Below are positions 33,042 to 47,111 of a DNA stretch of 60,000 nt, one piece after another. The position numbers and the translations under genes were made by a program. The notes beneath the pieces were generated by a model. That model had not been told where the DNA came from. It made no database searches and saw nothing but the letters and a program-made list of their open reading frames with translations. Position 1 is the stretch's first letter; every line of letters starts with the position of its first letter. The stretch is from Owenia fusiformis. Taxonomy: Eukaryota; Annelida; Polychaeta; Sabellida; Oweniidae. The stretch lies in the NCBI GenBank assembly GCA_903813345.2, contig CAIIXF020000003.1:5915815-5975814 (forward strand), in the 5' to 3' direction.

Positions 33042-36000
33042 AGTCGGTATGCATCATGTAACTTGGCATCACTTTTCTTGTGGTTCCATTTATATTTGAG
33101 CTAAATGTAAAAGCTGAAAAGGGAATTTCTTGCTCTCTAACGTTGATACCGATTTCGTCTCCTCACACTTACTCCAACTATAGGCAGGCGCCTGACTTGC
33201 CCATATCCAAATGTCCCCTCCTCTGTGCTTATAATATACTTATATAATCCCCTCTGTGGGCGACATGGGAATTACATTGCTTTATATATACCTATTTACT
33301 GAAGATAAATAAACTGAAATAAATATATAAATATATAAATATTTAATCATATGCCTCCATTTTTCACCCCTTCCCTCAATATTCGAATTATATTGGGAAA
33401 ATTTGAATTAATGGAACCGGAAATGAAACCAATGTATATTCTTAATAGTGTATTCTTGCTGGTAACACTCCTAGTGCAATAGGATTGTCAAACGTTGGTG
33501 TTTCAGGGGGGGGGGTGTATGCGTTACAGATACGGGGGGATACTGTGGTAGGTCATCTGCTAGTGATTCGTATACGTTCATGACATAGGTTAGTTTACTA
33601 CGCTGCAACAAATTATTCAACGATATCAAAGTAATCAACTCATACTTCTGTGACACAAGGCAACAATTAAGTAAGCTGATAATGCCCTGGCAATTCTTTG
33701 GCTAACTCTTCGCATTTATAAATTAGTTGCAAGTAAAACTAGATTAAACTCGTAAAATTATTTCCCATAGGATAGAAATAAAAGATATCATAGCCTTTGA
33801 TGCGTAAAATGAGATTTTGAGAGAGACTATACTTTGAAACACATTGTTTCTTCGATTCCTTAGGGATAACTGATGTTTTCGGTAATAGGCAATTTGAAGA
33901 TCGATAGGAAGTGTCTGGGTTATTTGACAGTTAGGGGTAAATAATAGCATCCAAGTTGCATTATATACGACCTTAAGGAAATCAACACGACCGCTTTAAT
34001 ATTCAACAATTCATAACTTTCTCGAGGAAATGTGCCAATGTTCAACCATGGACTATAGCTATGGTTCAAGATATCTATATGTAGCTAAGACACTGGTGTA
34101 TAATAAATGAACTAAAAATACACAACAAGTCACAAGCTATGATATTCTAGATATAAAGGGAATAATGAAAAATAGAATTAAAAGAAAAGTAAAAGCCCCC
34201 TCGCGTTACAGAGTAAACCAATAATGTTGTCTGATCAATTTGAATTCGAAGAGTGGTGCTAACTTCACTACACCCTGTAAGATGTGTATGTGCCGAGGAC
34301 ACAAATGAATATAAAAAAATGCCCAGGACCCTAATTTGGGTTGCCAATCTGTTAATGACTACAATATATATGCGATTGCATGAATCTCGTGGGATTACTT
34401 TGAACTATACAGGGAGCAATGTAACAATCTGCTTTGTCCTGATGCAATCGAAATGAATCTATTCGTTTTATGGGGTAAAAACTAATTTCCGGGAGTGTCA
34501 ACTTTCGCTAATCGACAACAGGAATAACCATTAGTTGTTGCAGCTCCCCAATGATGTGAAATATACGATGCGTGGTACCATACTCCATACCATACACCAA
34601 CATGAACAATCATATCTGTTGTACCTATGGTGTGAAGACACTCAGTATTAGGTTTCACGTATTGTACGCTGGAATGCTACAACAGGGACCTGTTTCGCAA
34701 CGGGTTCCAGAAAAGATTGGCTGACTCTGCAACTCTTCTGGGATTGGTTCATTGTTTATTCTCCGATCTAAAAACAAGATAATATGAGCGCTTCGTGATT
34801 TTCAAAGAGAATTTTTTTGTTTTTTAACCTTTTGATTATCATTATTTTATTTTATTTACTTGTAAAACAAGAACGCATGCATTTTTGATTTAATTTATGA
34901 AGTACTAAATTCTAATTAAAAACACGGATGAAATTGGACACCACTCCAGGTTACAAATAAGTCATCCTCCTTAGAAGCAGGTGTCCAGAATCCGTACCTC
35001 CTTCTTCCCTAAAGAAAGAAGATATTCTGGATTTTGAAGCCCTGTGATCGGAGGATGCAAATAAGTATAATGTCGATGATTTATCAAGACATTAGTTAGA
35101 GTGCTCTTCATAAAATTCCTAAATTATTATTCCCCGACGAGACTCAATGTGGCGATGCATTGCAAAGATGCATAGGCCTAGATCTACTGGTGGATAGAAC
35201 GTCCCACTTTGCTTCAGGTTGTCTCGTTTTACCAATCAATTACAATGACATTTGAACATAGCTCCTACATCAAATATTTTTTAGGCATTTTCCTGAAGCT
35301 TATTGGCTTTCCTTAAAACTTGAAACAGCTGGTTTAAAAGCTGGTATGTTACAGTGGTAAAAATGATGAGATTGGTTAATTTAATTAAAGTGTATGTTTC
35401 ATGTCACTGCTAAACGTGCGAGCTACAAGAATTGCGTTAACATCATGCAATCCACCCATTGTCGCAGAATTGATAAAAACTAGAACCAACTGAAAATAAC
35501 TAACCCATTCAGTGGTAGCAGCGAATTCTAAGATATACAGTATAGTATATAGAGGAAAAATTGGATATGATAGTACACTGAGAGGAAAGAATGAATGATT
35601 TCCCCTTGATAGACTAGGAATTGGAAACATCTGACGCATCCATTAGCGACAATGACTTCAAATTTAGAGAGGACGAATCGGATTTTTTTATGTATATTTA
35701 GCAGTGGGAATGATATTATTAAGAGAAATTGAAGAAAACATTTAGCGCATCGGGAGACATCTAACGACTATAGCAGCAAGAACGACTTGTATTTACAAAG
35801 ATTAAGAAAAATTGGAAAACGTCTAACGTTTACAGCATTCTGATACTCATAGCATCTTTCTGTTTCACCTCAGGGCTGAGAAGAAATGAGATGTCATGGT
35901 ATATCATGATGCGTCTACAGCAGTAAGAGCGATCTCTAACAGGAGGAATTTGAAAACGTCTAATGCCTAGCTTGTACGACTTGTAATATATAAAGGTGGA

Positions 36001-38700
36001 ATTTGAGTCAATATTACGCCCTAATGCAACAAGTGTCAAATAGTTTCAATAGTTTTACACCATGTCAAAAACTGCAAGGAAAGTCACTATTAATAAATTT
36101 GTTGAATCGAATAAAAAAAGTCCTGGTAACAAAAGGATTAAGGCTGCGTATGTCCTGGTTGCTAAAGCGATGAGTTTCACACTCGATTGGAGCCGTTGGC
36201 CGATAGTGTATATGCTCGTGGCTAACTAGCTTTTCAGTAACCGGAGGTAACTATGAACATACGGGTTATTATAAAGTATTGGGATACAACTCAACCTCCT
36301 TTTTAGTAAAAATGATGAAAAAACTTACCTTACCTTAACATATTTTTCTTTGGCGGATGTTCGTTCATCCATATTGTTATAAGGACGTCATGGCTTTGTA
36401 CCTATTAATTAGTCAGTCATTTGCTTCAAAGGACTCTTCAATGAAGTCATCGCAAGACATATCTATTAAACGTTACAAAGCATATCACATGCTTTATTGA
36501 AATGTAGACGGATCTTCGTTAGAACATCAACAATTTTAATCTTGGTTTACCTTGTTTGAGTCGAGATATTTAAAACGACAGGAAACATTTCTTTAAGAAA
36601 TTAGTAATCATTTTCGAATTGAAATATGTACAAATTGTATGTATATTAAAAAAATATTCCGTGACGATATTGTCTTTGAATGTGGTTGTGCCAACAACTT
36701 GAATATAGTATATGAGGTAGAATTCCACTCTGACTGATTGTGGTATCACATATCCTCAAAGATCAGTACCATTAGCACTGGTGATCACCAGTGATTAGTT
36801 TAATCACCAGTGATTACACTAACTCCTAATCTCGATTCCTAAAGTGACCCACCCTCCAACTCTGATTCTAAAATACCGCAAACTAAAAGATGAACCATAA
36901 ACAGACACCAATAATATTCACCGAAAATGAGGTTTGTTTGCACGGTGCATGTAACAGCAGCCAATATATGCACTCATCAGAATCACATTCAAATTCGGAT
37001 ATTGTACACTTTTATAATTCAACCGATGATGCTCGGATTTAACAATTAATGAAATAGTAGAAGATCAAATAAGAACAAAACTATAGCCACGATGTCTCTA
37101 GTGTTGCATGCTTTGTGTATTAACATGGCAAAGCAACGTGTGAGGGATATACGTTTTATCTGGAATCATTGATCCCAAGTGATTCATAAATATTGCATTA
37201 CCTTAATTGGAATGGAAATTGTCCATTCTTGTATAGTTCATTAAATATGAACCGATGCTAACAGCTATGATATACAGGGTGTGTATATCGTATACAATCA
37301 TAGAGTCTTGCATCAAGCAGTTGAAATTAAACTAATTTCCAACCACACTCACTCTTCATCTTTTTAATGGATGGGAAGCAGATATGGCCCAGGGGGTTCC
37401 CGAGAAGCTGAGACTCGATACAGGACTATAAGGTCCAGAATGTGATTGAAGTAACAACGCATAGACTTATCTATAGCTAATGAAACGTTTCTCAATTGGT
37501 TTTCAATAAAGGCACAATTCGAATTCATTTAAATTTGAGCGAGTATTATGCAAAAAATAATTTTTCGGGCATCCAATTTTCGGGAAAATATTTTATTAAT
37601 ATGCTTTCGTAAATTTGCGTCTCATTGTTCGTAAACTGATAATATTCATTGACATTTTCAAAGCTTTTAAATGGTTTACTTGCAAATGTGATCAATTTAC
37701 CACTCGCCAATATAAAATACAATGAGTACGTAATTATTATTATCTGGAGTCATTTTGTTAGTAATACCTTGGATGAAGAAACATCCGAGTTAATATGTAA
37801 GCTTATAATTCTTATTAGATATAATCCTTTTTGATGCGTACTTAGCAAATACTAAAATGTCAATTGAGACAACATTTAAAGCAAACATAAGTTTGGACAG
37901 ATTTTTGATCATTTTGCCTGGTTCCAAAGTTAGATCATTTATGTTTATTTGTTAGATAATAATATCACAAATATAGAAATGAAGGAAGATTAGTGAACGG
38001 GAACATAGGAGACGCTTAAGCCGATTTGACCAGGGAACGAGATGGATCACATGGTAGTCATGGAAACTGAACTGAAATGTCAGTCGTCAGATCGTCTGAG
38101 ATTTTAATATCACTTTTGAACAAAGATTGTTCATCAGTTAACGCAAATGGCCTTTAATGCACTACACCTCATACACAGTAATCGACTCTATTTACATTGA
38201 GCTAACGCCGGGGTCGGCAATCTAATAATACGTCACCATTAAAGATAATCCGCATCAATAAACTAACGATTAAATTACATTAGTAGAAGAATTAAGGGTA
38301 ATTGGACACATAAAGGCTGTTCTATTATTTCAACGAATTTGTCTGTTGCGACGTAATCACATTAGGGCATGGCTTTAGTAATGGAAGATTTATCATAAGA
38401 AACAGAGATAACTAGTTTCTCCTTTTAGTTCACCTTTTGTACATCACACCTTTTCATCATTCCTACTAATAATGATGATTTTTGAAATCATGGCGATTTT
38501 TATCTTGCATCATGAGTAGACTTTGACTAAACCTTTTTCTGTAAACAAAAATGTTTGGAAAAGTATAAACATGATAATGATTATCAAAGAGAATTATGAG
38601 ATTGACTCAGTCACTTCTTTGAATTTAGAATTTCCCATAATATAATGCGTTTTTCGAGCATTTCTATTTTCAGGCGAATGTCTATAATTCAATACACTCT
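33042..38700. other. 5.6 kb of intergenic DNA, no gene recognised
   Basis: AT-rich, with no ORF above about 85 codons and no domain. A short palindromic stretch lies at 36775-36815 (GGTGATCACC and two copies of ATCACCAGTGATTA). Degenerate repetition of GGAATTGGAAAACRTCTAAC-like words occurs at 35610-35960. Confidence 0.5.
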
Positions 38701-38721
38701 TTTGTATAAGTATGCATGTCA

Positions 38722-38800
38722 GGGGCGTAGCCAGCTTTCAGTCAGGGGGGGGGCTTGCGATCGCCATTTTTTCGCTTTTCAATCAGGGCGGTGCGATCGT
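38722..38800. mobile_element. One-ended fragment of the GGCGTAGCCAG-type element
   Basis: CAGGGGCGTAGCCAGCTTTC followed by a G-run and GCGATCG. It resembles the right end of the element at 53695-53949 (GAAAGCTGGCTACGCC). No second end is seen. Confidence 0.55.
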
Positions 38801-39264
38801 GGGATAACCAAGGCAAAAATTTCTTCCTTCAAAATTGAGAGCTTTAAATAAAAAGCATTTCAAGCTCTTTTTCTATTTTTGATAAAAAAAATTCTAAGGA
38901 TTTGTACCATCCAAACATTAAAATATCATCTTTGGGAAAAAATATTTTTAGATTATTATTTTGAAAAATGGAAGTATTTAATTAAAGCGTTTATATCATC
39001 GTTATTTGATGTTTATGAATAATTTCAATTGTTTTTGTAGAACCTTATGAAACATGTGTTGGAGGATACAAAGTGACTTTAAAATGATGCGTAATATAAA
39101 CGTACAATCAAAAGTTAGTTGTATTCGTATCTCTATGTTTATAGACAGAAAAGTGGATGTATGAGTCATTGCCAAACCAGGAAACAATATATTTCACTTT
39201 TGCTTTCATATTATGATCATGTTTTAATTTTGTGGGAATAGCGATGCATGTAACCTTTACATTC

Positions 39265-39435
39265 CTATTCTGGGCCCATAAAAAAGTTTTAGCCAAAAAA
39301 GGCCTTCAGGCCTTATTTTTTCAATTTTAGGCCAAATTTGGAAGAAAATGGGCCTCAAAATTTCAGAACTTTTTGGTTTTAGGGCCCCAAATTTTTTTTG
39401 CCCCCCCCCCTTGTTGTTTCCCAGATCCGCCCCTG
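39265..39435. mobile_element. One-ended GGCGGATC-type element
   Basis: The right end CCAGATCCGCCCCTG follows a C-run. The interior has GGGCCCATAAAAAAG and GGCCTTCAGGCC words shared with 14024-14334. The left end is missing. Confidence 0.65.
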
Positions 39436-39780
39436 ATACATTTCAGGTAAATGTAGTTCCAGCTTCCGATTCCCTCCTATACCATTGAATTTCTTTTATA
39501 TGATATCAAAAAGATACATTGTTTTAGAAAGCAGATGGCCTCTTGTAATCTCTAAACTTGCATCCGCTAGAAATTAAACGGTTGTTCGGTGATGTAACAA
39601 ATCTGACTTCGGTAATTAATATTAATACATCGCTCCTCTCATTACTGTGGCCACCTACATATACTAGCAACACTAGCATTCAGTTTACATGCCCGTGGTT
39701 TTTATTAAACAAACATGCATCTTGATGAAGGAAACAAAGTTGCTTGTCAGATCTTCAATAAACATTAATTATAAATGTTG

Positions 39781-40545
39781 TACACCCCCTCAAAAAGTTT
39801 GGCAACCATATAGTAAAGATTCGAGAATTTATTGTGTTTAAAACCAAACACTTTGTTTCATCACAAAATCAATTTGAGACATTATAGTACAGTTATATAA
39901 TAAAATGCATTGCAAATCCAATATGACTATTATACAATCCATTTTTCCTTTTTCAAATGATTATAATGGACCACCTGATGTCTGTGTTTTACAGTAGTAT
40001 TTACGATCTTTATGTCGATCACCACAACAAGTGGCGTTCGGCGTCTGTAACAAATAGCAGGGGGTGATACATTAAATGTTAATACACTTTTATTTAAGTT
40101 GTCATAATTCTCCATTGTAATTTAGAGAGAAATGTTATGACAAAGCTTAAACACACAATCCGATGGGGAAGATGGCCTGCAATCAGTTGGATGTAACTGG
40201 AAAAAAAATACAGACATTTCAAAATTGTGTTTGGCCAAAATTAAAGTTCAGTTTTACATCGAATTAATAGTCAGTGTGTCTCCCCTGGCCATGTTAACAG
40301 CAGCAATTCTTTTAATGCATTTTAGAACGTACTCATTTTTCCAACGTACTCCAACGTAGGCATGTTTCCAGGATACTTAACTGAACTTCAATTTTGGCCA
40401 AACACTAAGTTTTGAAACTCTTCCCCATTTGTGAGTTGAACAATGATACTTGGCAAATTAATGTAACTTAAGATATTATGCTTGAAAATTACATATGATT
40501 CAAATTATAGAGGGTCCCATTCTTTCGGCACACCCTGTACACCGT
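39781..40545. repeat. Probable decayed transposon with internal inverted pair
   Basis: TACACCCCCTCAAAAAGTTT at the left resembles the CACTCCCC MITE end. TTGGCCAAAATTAAAGTTCA near 40230 and TGAACTTCAATTTTGGCCAA near 40385 form an inverted pair. No transposase frame is intact, and the boundaries are uncertain. Confidence 0.4.
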
Positions 40546-40718
40546 AATTGTACGTATTGTACATATATACTGTAAATATTGTAATTTGAATATAATAACT
40601 ATGTACTCTCTGATATACTATGGAGGTAATAAAGATACATGAACATAAACAAAGAATGGGAATTTTCATTTACTTAATAGGCACTACTAATGCTTCAATC
40701 ACATTTGATCTATGGCAA

Positions 40719-40846
40719 CCGTACGGCGGCCGTAGCTATAGTTTCCCAAAATCGAGAGAAATATGCAGCATAAAATATAGGGATTAGCAGTACGATGTAG
40801 ATTTTCTATATCGATTTTGAAGAGCTACGACCGCCCTACGGTCGCC
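40719..40846. repeat. Foldback element, about 128 bp
   Basis: Arms ACGGCGGCCGTAGCTATAG and CTACGACCGCCCTACGGT, with AAAATCGA in both, face each other across an AT-rich loop. It resembles a small MITE. Confidence 0.65.
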
Positions 40847-40849
40847 GTA

Positions 40850-41419
40850 GAGCAAATGCGACGGCGACCTAACTTATCGAGGCGCAGTGGCGTATGTTCT
40901 ATTTGTTTTGGTTTGAACTGTATTATTAGTGTTAACGTACACTCATTCTCAAGTGCTGATAGCGAACTCAGATGCTGTATATACAAAGTAATATTGCAGG
41001 AGCAAAGTTCAGAATTCTAACAACTTGACTTAACTACACCTCAACTCTCCAACCTATATAGACCTAAATATCTAGTACGGTAGAGTATTTAAATAGTTGC
41101 CGGGAGCGTTCGACTTACTTACAACAGTAGAAAAGACATTACTGCGAATCTAACGGTGGCTCGTGAAATTAAAAACAAAACAAACGATAACTAGAATATG
41201 TTCGTAATGTTAAAAATGGAGGATGTAAACAAGTCGTTGTATATAAGTTCCAAGAAAGCCTCCTCATAGGAAAGTATACTTAAAATCTGAGATAGTATGA
41301 AGTGTGAGGAATGTTTGTAAAAGAGATAATCAGTGGATCATGACGCAAGCTGTGGGTAAGTGAAAGTTAGTTTTAGTGGTGCTTGTCATTATCAACATTA
41401 ATTAAAATTACCTAATATC
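40850..41419. other. spacer before the 50-bp array, with an unproven splice donor
   Basis: No coding region is recognised. GCTGTGGGTAAGTG at 41348-41361 contains a strong donor and could end a 5' untranslated exon of the glycosyltransferase gene, but nothing else supports that. Confidence 0.3.
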
Positions 41420-43925
41420 GTATCTTATTGAATATATCTATCGTGAACACTTCTCTGTGCTGAACACACCTAATACAGTTAATCGTAACTTATTGAACAC
41501 TTCTCTGTAGTAAACGCATCTAATACAGTAAATCGTTACTTATTGAACACTTCTCTGTAGTAAACGCATCTAATACAGTAAATCGTTACTTATTGAACAC
41601 TTCTTTTGTATTAAACGCATCTAATACAGTAAATCGTAACTTATACAACATTTCTCTGTAGTAAACGCATCTAAGACAGTAAATCGTAACTTACTTTTCT
41701 TTGTAGAAAACGCATCTATTAGATGCATTTGGTAGCTTATTGAACATTTCTCTGTAGTAAACGCATCTAATACAGTAGATCGTAACTTATTGAACACTTC
41801 TTTGTAGTAAACGCATCTAATACAATAAATTCTAACTTATTGAACACTTCTCTGTAGTAAACGCATCTAATACAGTAAATCGTAACTTATTGAACACTTC
41901 TCTGTAGTAAACGCATCTAATACAGTAAATCGTAACTTGTTGAACACTCCTCTGTAGTAAACGCATCTAATACAGTAAATGGGAACTCATTGAAAACTTC
42001 TTTGTAGTAAACGCATCTAATACAGTAAATCGTAAATTATTGAAAACTTCTTTGTATTATACGCATCTAATACAGTAAATCGTAAATTATTGAACACTTC
42101 TCTGTAGTAAACGCATCTAATACAGTAAATCGTAATTTATTGAAGACTTCTTTGTAGTAAACGCATCTGATACAGTAAATCATAACTTATTGAACACTTC
42201 TCTGTAGAAAACGCATCTAATACAGTAAATCGTAACTTATTGAACACTTCTCTGTAGAAAACGCATCTAATACAGTAACTCGTAACTTATTGAACACTTC
42301 TCTGTAGTAAACTCATCTAATTCAGTAAATCGTAACTTATTGAACACTTCTCTGTAGTAAACGCATCTAATACAGTAAATCGTAACTTATTGAACACTTC
42401 TCTGTGGTAAACGCATCTTATACAGTAAATCGTAACTTATTGAACACTTCTCTGTAGTAAACGCATCTAATACAGTAAATGGTAACTTATTGAACACTTC
42501 TCTGTAGTAAACGCATCTAATACAGTAAATCGTAACTTATTGAACAGTTCTCTGTAGGAAACGCATCTAATACAAATCGTAACTCATTGAACACTTCTTT
42601 GTAGTAAACGCATCTAAAACAGTAAATCGTAACTTATTGAACACTTCTTTGTAGTAAACGCATCTAATACAGTAAATGGTAACTTATTGAACACTACAGT
42701 AAATCGTAACTTATTGAACGCTTCTTTGTAGTAAACGCATCTAATACAGTAAATCGTAACTTATTGAACACTTCTCTGTAGTAAACGCATCTAATACAGT
42801 AAATGGTAACTTATTGAACACTTCTCTGTAGTAAACGCATCTAATACAGTAAATGGGAACTCATTGAAAACTTCTTTGTAGTAAACGCATCTAATACAGT
42901 AAATCGTAAATTATTGAAAACTTCTTTGTATTATACGCATCTAATACAGTAAATCGTAAATTATTGAACACTTCTCTGTAGTAAACGCATCTAATACAGT
43001 AAATCGTAATTTATTGAAGACTTCTTTGTAGTAAACGCATCTGATACAGTAAATCATAACTTATTGAACACTTCTCTGTAGAAAACGCATCTAATACAGT
43101 AAATCGTAACTTATTGAACACTTCTCTGTAGAAAACGCATCTAATACAGTAACTCGTAACTTATTGAACACTTCTCTGTAGTAAACTCATCTAATTCAGT
43201 AAATCGTAACTTATTGAACACTTCTCTGTAGTAAACGCATCTAATACAGTAAATCGTAACTTATTGAACACTTCTCTGTGGTAAACGCATCTTATACAGT
43301 AAATCGTAACTTATTGAACACTTCTCTGTAGTAAACGCATCTAATACAGTAAATGGTAACTTATTGAACACTTCTCTGTAGTAAACGCATCTAATACAGT
43401 AAATCGTAACTTATTGAACAGTTCTCTGTAGGAAACGCATCTAATACAAATCGTAACTCATTGAACACTTCTTTGTAGTAAACGCATCTAAAACAGTAAA
43501 TCGTAACTTATTGAACACTTCTTTGTAGTAAACGCATCTAATACAGTAAATGGTAACTTATTGAACACTACAGTAAATCGTAACTTATTGAACGCTTCTT
43601 TGTAGTAAACGCATCTAATACAGTAAATCGTAACTTATTGAACACTTCTCTGTAGTAAACGCATCTAATACAGTAAATGGTAACTTATTGAACACTTCTC
43701 TGTAGTAAACGCATCTAATACAAATCGTAACTCATTGAACACTTCTTTGTAGTAAACGCATCTAAAACAGTAAATCGTAACTTATTGAACACTTCTTTGT
43801 AGTAAATGCATCTAATACAGTAAATCGTAACTTATTGAACACTTCTTTGTAGTAAATGCATCTAATACAGTAAATCGTAACTTATTGAACACTTCTTTGT
43901 AGTAAATGCATCTAATACAGTAAAG
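41420..43925. repeat. 50-bp minisatellite, about 50 copies, with an 874-bp internal duplication
   Basis: The unit is CGTAACTTATTGAACACTTC followed by TCTGTAGTAAACGCATCTAA and TACAGTAAAT. Variant units recur in the same order 874 bp apart: AAATGGGAACTCATTG at about 41977 and 42851, and the truncated unit GAACACTACAGTAAATCG at about 42689 and 43563. So a block of roughly 17 units was duplicated as a piece. Confidence 0.95.
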
Positions 43926-43929
43926 CATT

Positions 43930-44860
43930 CGCTTATTTCTCAGATATCTATGACGTTGTCATGACTGTCTGTGTCAGAGCATGGTGATGAAATAACGATT
44001 CGCTTAAACATAGCTTCATATTTCTTACGTTTCAAAATCTCTCTAACTTGGTTTGAAAAATGTCGTCCCAACTGAACAAAACAAGAAGCTTTGTTAGGCT
44101 GCGATACTACATTATTTTGGTGAGCGGGATTGGGCGGGACAATACGATTTTTTCAATATCATAAATATTCCAAAGTGTTATTCAGCGCCGAAGTAGTAGT
44201 ATCATGGGTAAAGTAAAGATCTTGACTCTCAAAACGTTTGCTATTGTAAGTGATGTCTTGATATTTCTGACAGTATAAGGATGATTGCACTAAAATGTTA
44301 TATATATATAGCACAAAGCAAATGTTAAGAAGTTAATCATTTGACATTCATATAATAAAACATAATTCTCGCTATCATGGAAACGACATTTACGATCGCA
44401 AGTGCCCGTAATACGTTCACTTAGCTTTCCTTTTATATACCTGATAATCTGTCTCATACCGTCTTCTGCACTATAAATTAAAGCTATCAATGAAAAATTT
44501 CATTATAGGTACACGTTACGACGAGGACACCGTATTGTTTAATATAGGGCACCTTGGTAACAACAATATAGTTGACAATGCAATACGAAGTATGAGGACG
44601 TGTGTCATTTTATGATGCTCTAAAAACAATCTGCTATAAGTGGCATGTCTAACGAACTGTTCGTCTACACGTACGTGTCTTGATTAACGTTAGACTATAT
44701 GAATAGGTTGTATACTCTAATCTCAAAGGTTGCTCCCGGACAGAGAACGAAAGAAATCAGAAATAAAGGATTTTCAGAAAAGTGCACTTTCATGTTACGA
44801 TAACCTCTGCCACATTTTGTCAATGAAGTTCAAATGTATTTTCTTATCAACTTATATTCT
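43930..44860. other. intergenic spacer, no gene recognised
   Basis: AT-rich sequence with no ORF above 66 codons, no transposon end and no RNA gene that I can recognise. Confidence 0.45.
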
Positions 44861-44875
44861 CAGAGGGAGGACCTA

Positions 44876-44955
44876 TACCATGCGCACAGAGTCTAGTTAT
44901 AAACGATAGACGAAGCTCTCTTTTAAGAAGCGAAGTCGAACGAATCTAAAGGGTA
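44876..44955. mobile_element. Small MITE (TACCCT family), copy 1, 9-bp target duplication
   Basis: 80 bp from TACCATGCGCACAGAGTCTA to AAAGGGTA, flanked by GAGGACCTA at 44867-44875 and GAGGATCAA at 44956-44964 (7 of 9 match). It shares CGAAGCTCTCTTTTAAGAAG with copies at 53551, 54185 and 55301. Confidence 0.75.
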
Positions 44956-45539
44956 GAGGATCAATGCATCATCGTTGAAATTGCACATAATTATTTATAT
45001 ATATTTCTGACAACCATGCATATATACTGTTTCACACACATTTTAGAAGCAATGGTTCAAAGGGGAAAATATCATGATGTATCCGTTTATATATTTCCCC
45101 TTTAAACAATCTGATAAGTGTGATAATTGCGATGAATCAATCAAAGTGCCTCTAGTATAAAGAATGTTAACATATATTTTGCATTTTCACCTTCTTTAGT
45201 CATAGTCGTGTTTGATTTTAAAATAATATTTGTCATTTTCAACACGTGTGTACAACAATCCTTTGTTTTATGTAAATTTGCATTGTTGTTTAATGGTCCC
45301 GCCTGTTACAGCCAGAATAAGCAAAACCATTAATCAAACTTGAAAGACTACAAATGACAGATCGGTGTTAAACGATCAATAAGAAGACAAAAAACTGATT
45401 TTTTAGTTGCCACGCATATATGCACATAGATAAGTTGACCCCACAAGACAATAGCATTTGCCAATCACCGTACACGTACACGTATACTCGATGTACTGTC
45501 TACATCGTTACAGATGATAAGTTTAAGAATATCCAGGCG

Positions 45540-47111
45540 CACCCTGGGTATAGTCTGTCACGTGACTTCATGGATGACGTGTGCGCGAGTGATTCGCATT
45601 TTCTTTCGCTTGAGGCTTGTAATCACACTTTTTACATGTTTTAAGATTTTGTATCTCTGTGAAACTTGTCCCGTACCATCAATGTCTGAAGACGATCTAA
45701 TTCACCAATTATCTCATCCAAGCGTGTCCCGGTTAAAGAGAAATTCGCACTTTTGTGTCTCGCAAAATGACGTGTGCGCGAGTAAATCGAATTTTACGAA
45801 GGATGGGTGCGCGAGTCTAAAATATTTTTATTCACTTGAGACAATTCTGCAAGCTAAGGCAGAATACAACTCACGTGACATTTGTTTTTGTCATCTTAAA
45901 GTAGTATGTTAAAGAATAGTTTGCTATTTTGTAGATGTTTCGTGTATGGCACATACATGTCTACGTTTAATGACAATAAATGTTTTGAAATAGCTTGTAG
46001 GGCTGTCCGGCATTGCAGGTGAATTAAAATTTGAACCAAAAATTGAATTAAATTTTTGGCGGTCTCATAAAACCGGCAGCATATTCATTTATTGACATCC
46101 CATACAAGGGGGGGGGGGGGTCAGAGTTGTTATGTGGTTACTCGGCATCCGCCACGATCAGAACCATGTAAGGAATAGTAAGGGGAAGCCCATGATACCA
46201 AGTAATATCAAATAATTATAGGAGCTTCTAACTTCTTCCGCATCCTCACCCTTGGTATACGCAGCTGACAAAATGGATCGGTACGGGTCAAAAGCTGGAC
46301 CGGTACGGGTTAACGGTTTTATTTGAATTTAAAACAGCTATAACTTGCTCAATATTGACTTCTTCGTATCTAAGTTGAAATATATGATCCCTCCGAATGA
46401 TTTTAAGTACCCCCAAAGTTCACCCGTACAGGTCCAGCTTTTGACCCATACCGGTCCATTTCGTCTTATACCAAGGGTGATCCCACATACTATGTTTTTA
46501 CAGACTCAGAAATCAATGTTCGCTATAAATGTAGCAATATAATATGAGCTTTCGTGTACTCAGATCCTCCATTTGTAAAAAACAATTGAAGAACAGCATA
46601 ATAGAAAGTCAAATACAAAATTGATTTGCGCCCAAAATAGTTTGGGTAATGATTCCCGTCACTACCATGCATTTGTCCCCAAAGCAAGGTTCCTGGTGGA
46701 CAGTGGTAGCAGGCGTACATATTTCCTGCAAAGGGAGAAAGGTATGCTTTTCATATGTTTTTAAATCACCTTGTAACAAAATCAATATTGTGTCTAGCTT
46801 GCAGAATTGTTTAAAATGAATATAAATATGTTAGACTCGCGCACCCATCCTTCGTAAAATTCGATTTACTCGCGCACACGTCATTTTGCGAGACACAAAA
46901 GTGCGAATTTCTCTTTAACCGGGACACGCTTGGATGAGATATTTGGTGAATTAGATCGTCTTCAGACATTGATGGTACGGGACAAGTTTCACAGAGATAC
47001 AAAATCTTAAAACATGTAAAAAGTGTGATTACAAACCTCAAGCGAAAGAAAATGCGAATCACTCGCGCACACGTCATCCATGAAGTCACGTGACAGACTA
47101 TACCCAGGGTG
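45540..47111. mobile_element. Non-autonomous DNA transposon, CAC termini, 5-bp target duplication
   Basis: 1572 bp with terminal inverted repeats of about 310 bp (starting CACCCTGGGTATAGTCTGTC) flanked by AGGCG at 45535-45539 and 47112-47116. The repeats are similar enough that mirror-image frames of 92-132 codons occur in both arms, but they look like a consequence of the inverted repeat and not a protein. It contains the smaller CAC-ended element at 46257-46479. Confidence 0.9.
46257..46479. mobile_element. Foldback MITE nested in 45540-47111
   Basis: 223 bp. Ends CACCCTTGGTATACGCAGCT and, reversed, CACCCTTGGTATAAGACGAA are flanked by ATCCT at 46252-46256 and ATCCC at 46480-46484. Arms repeat GGTACGGGTCAAAAGCTGGA and its complement. 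The first bases resemble the ends of its host element (CACCCTGGGTATA). Confidence 0.82.

Noticed and set aside
41341-41480. 50-bp array seeded by a splice donor at 41355
   Set aside because: GCTGTGGGTAAGTG and CTCTGTAGTAAACG are only loosely alike, and the exon itself is unproven.
41420-43925. Regular 50-bp spacing suggesting a CRISPR-like array
   Set aside because: There are no unique spacers; the whole unit repeats, and the setting is a eukaryotic genome.
45514-47089. Two similar protein-like frames (132 and 92 codons) on opposite strands
   Set aside because: They are the two arms of one transposon's inverted repeat read in mirror orientation. No domain is recognisable.
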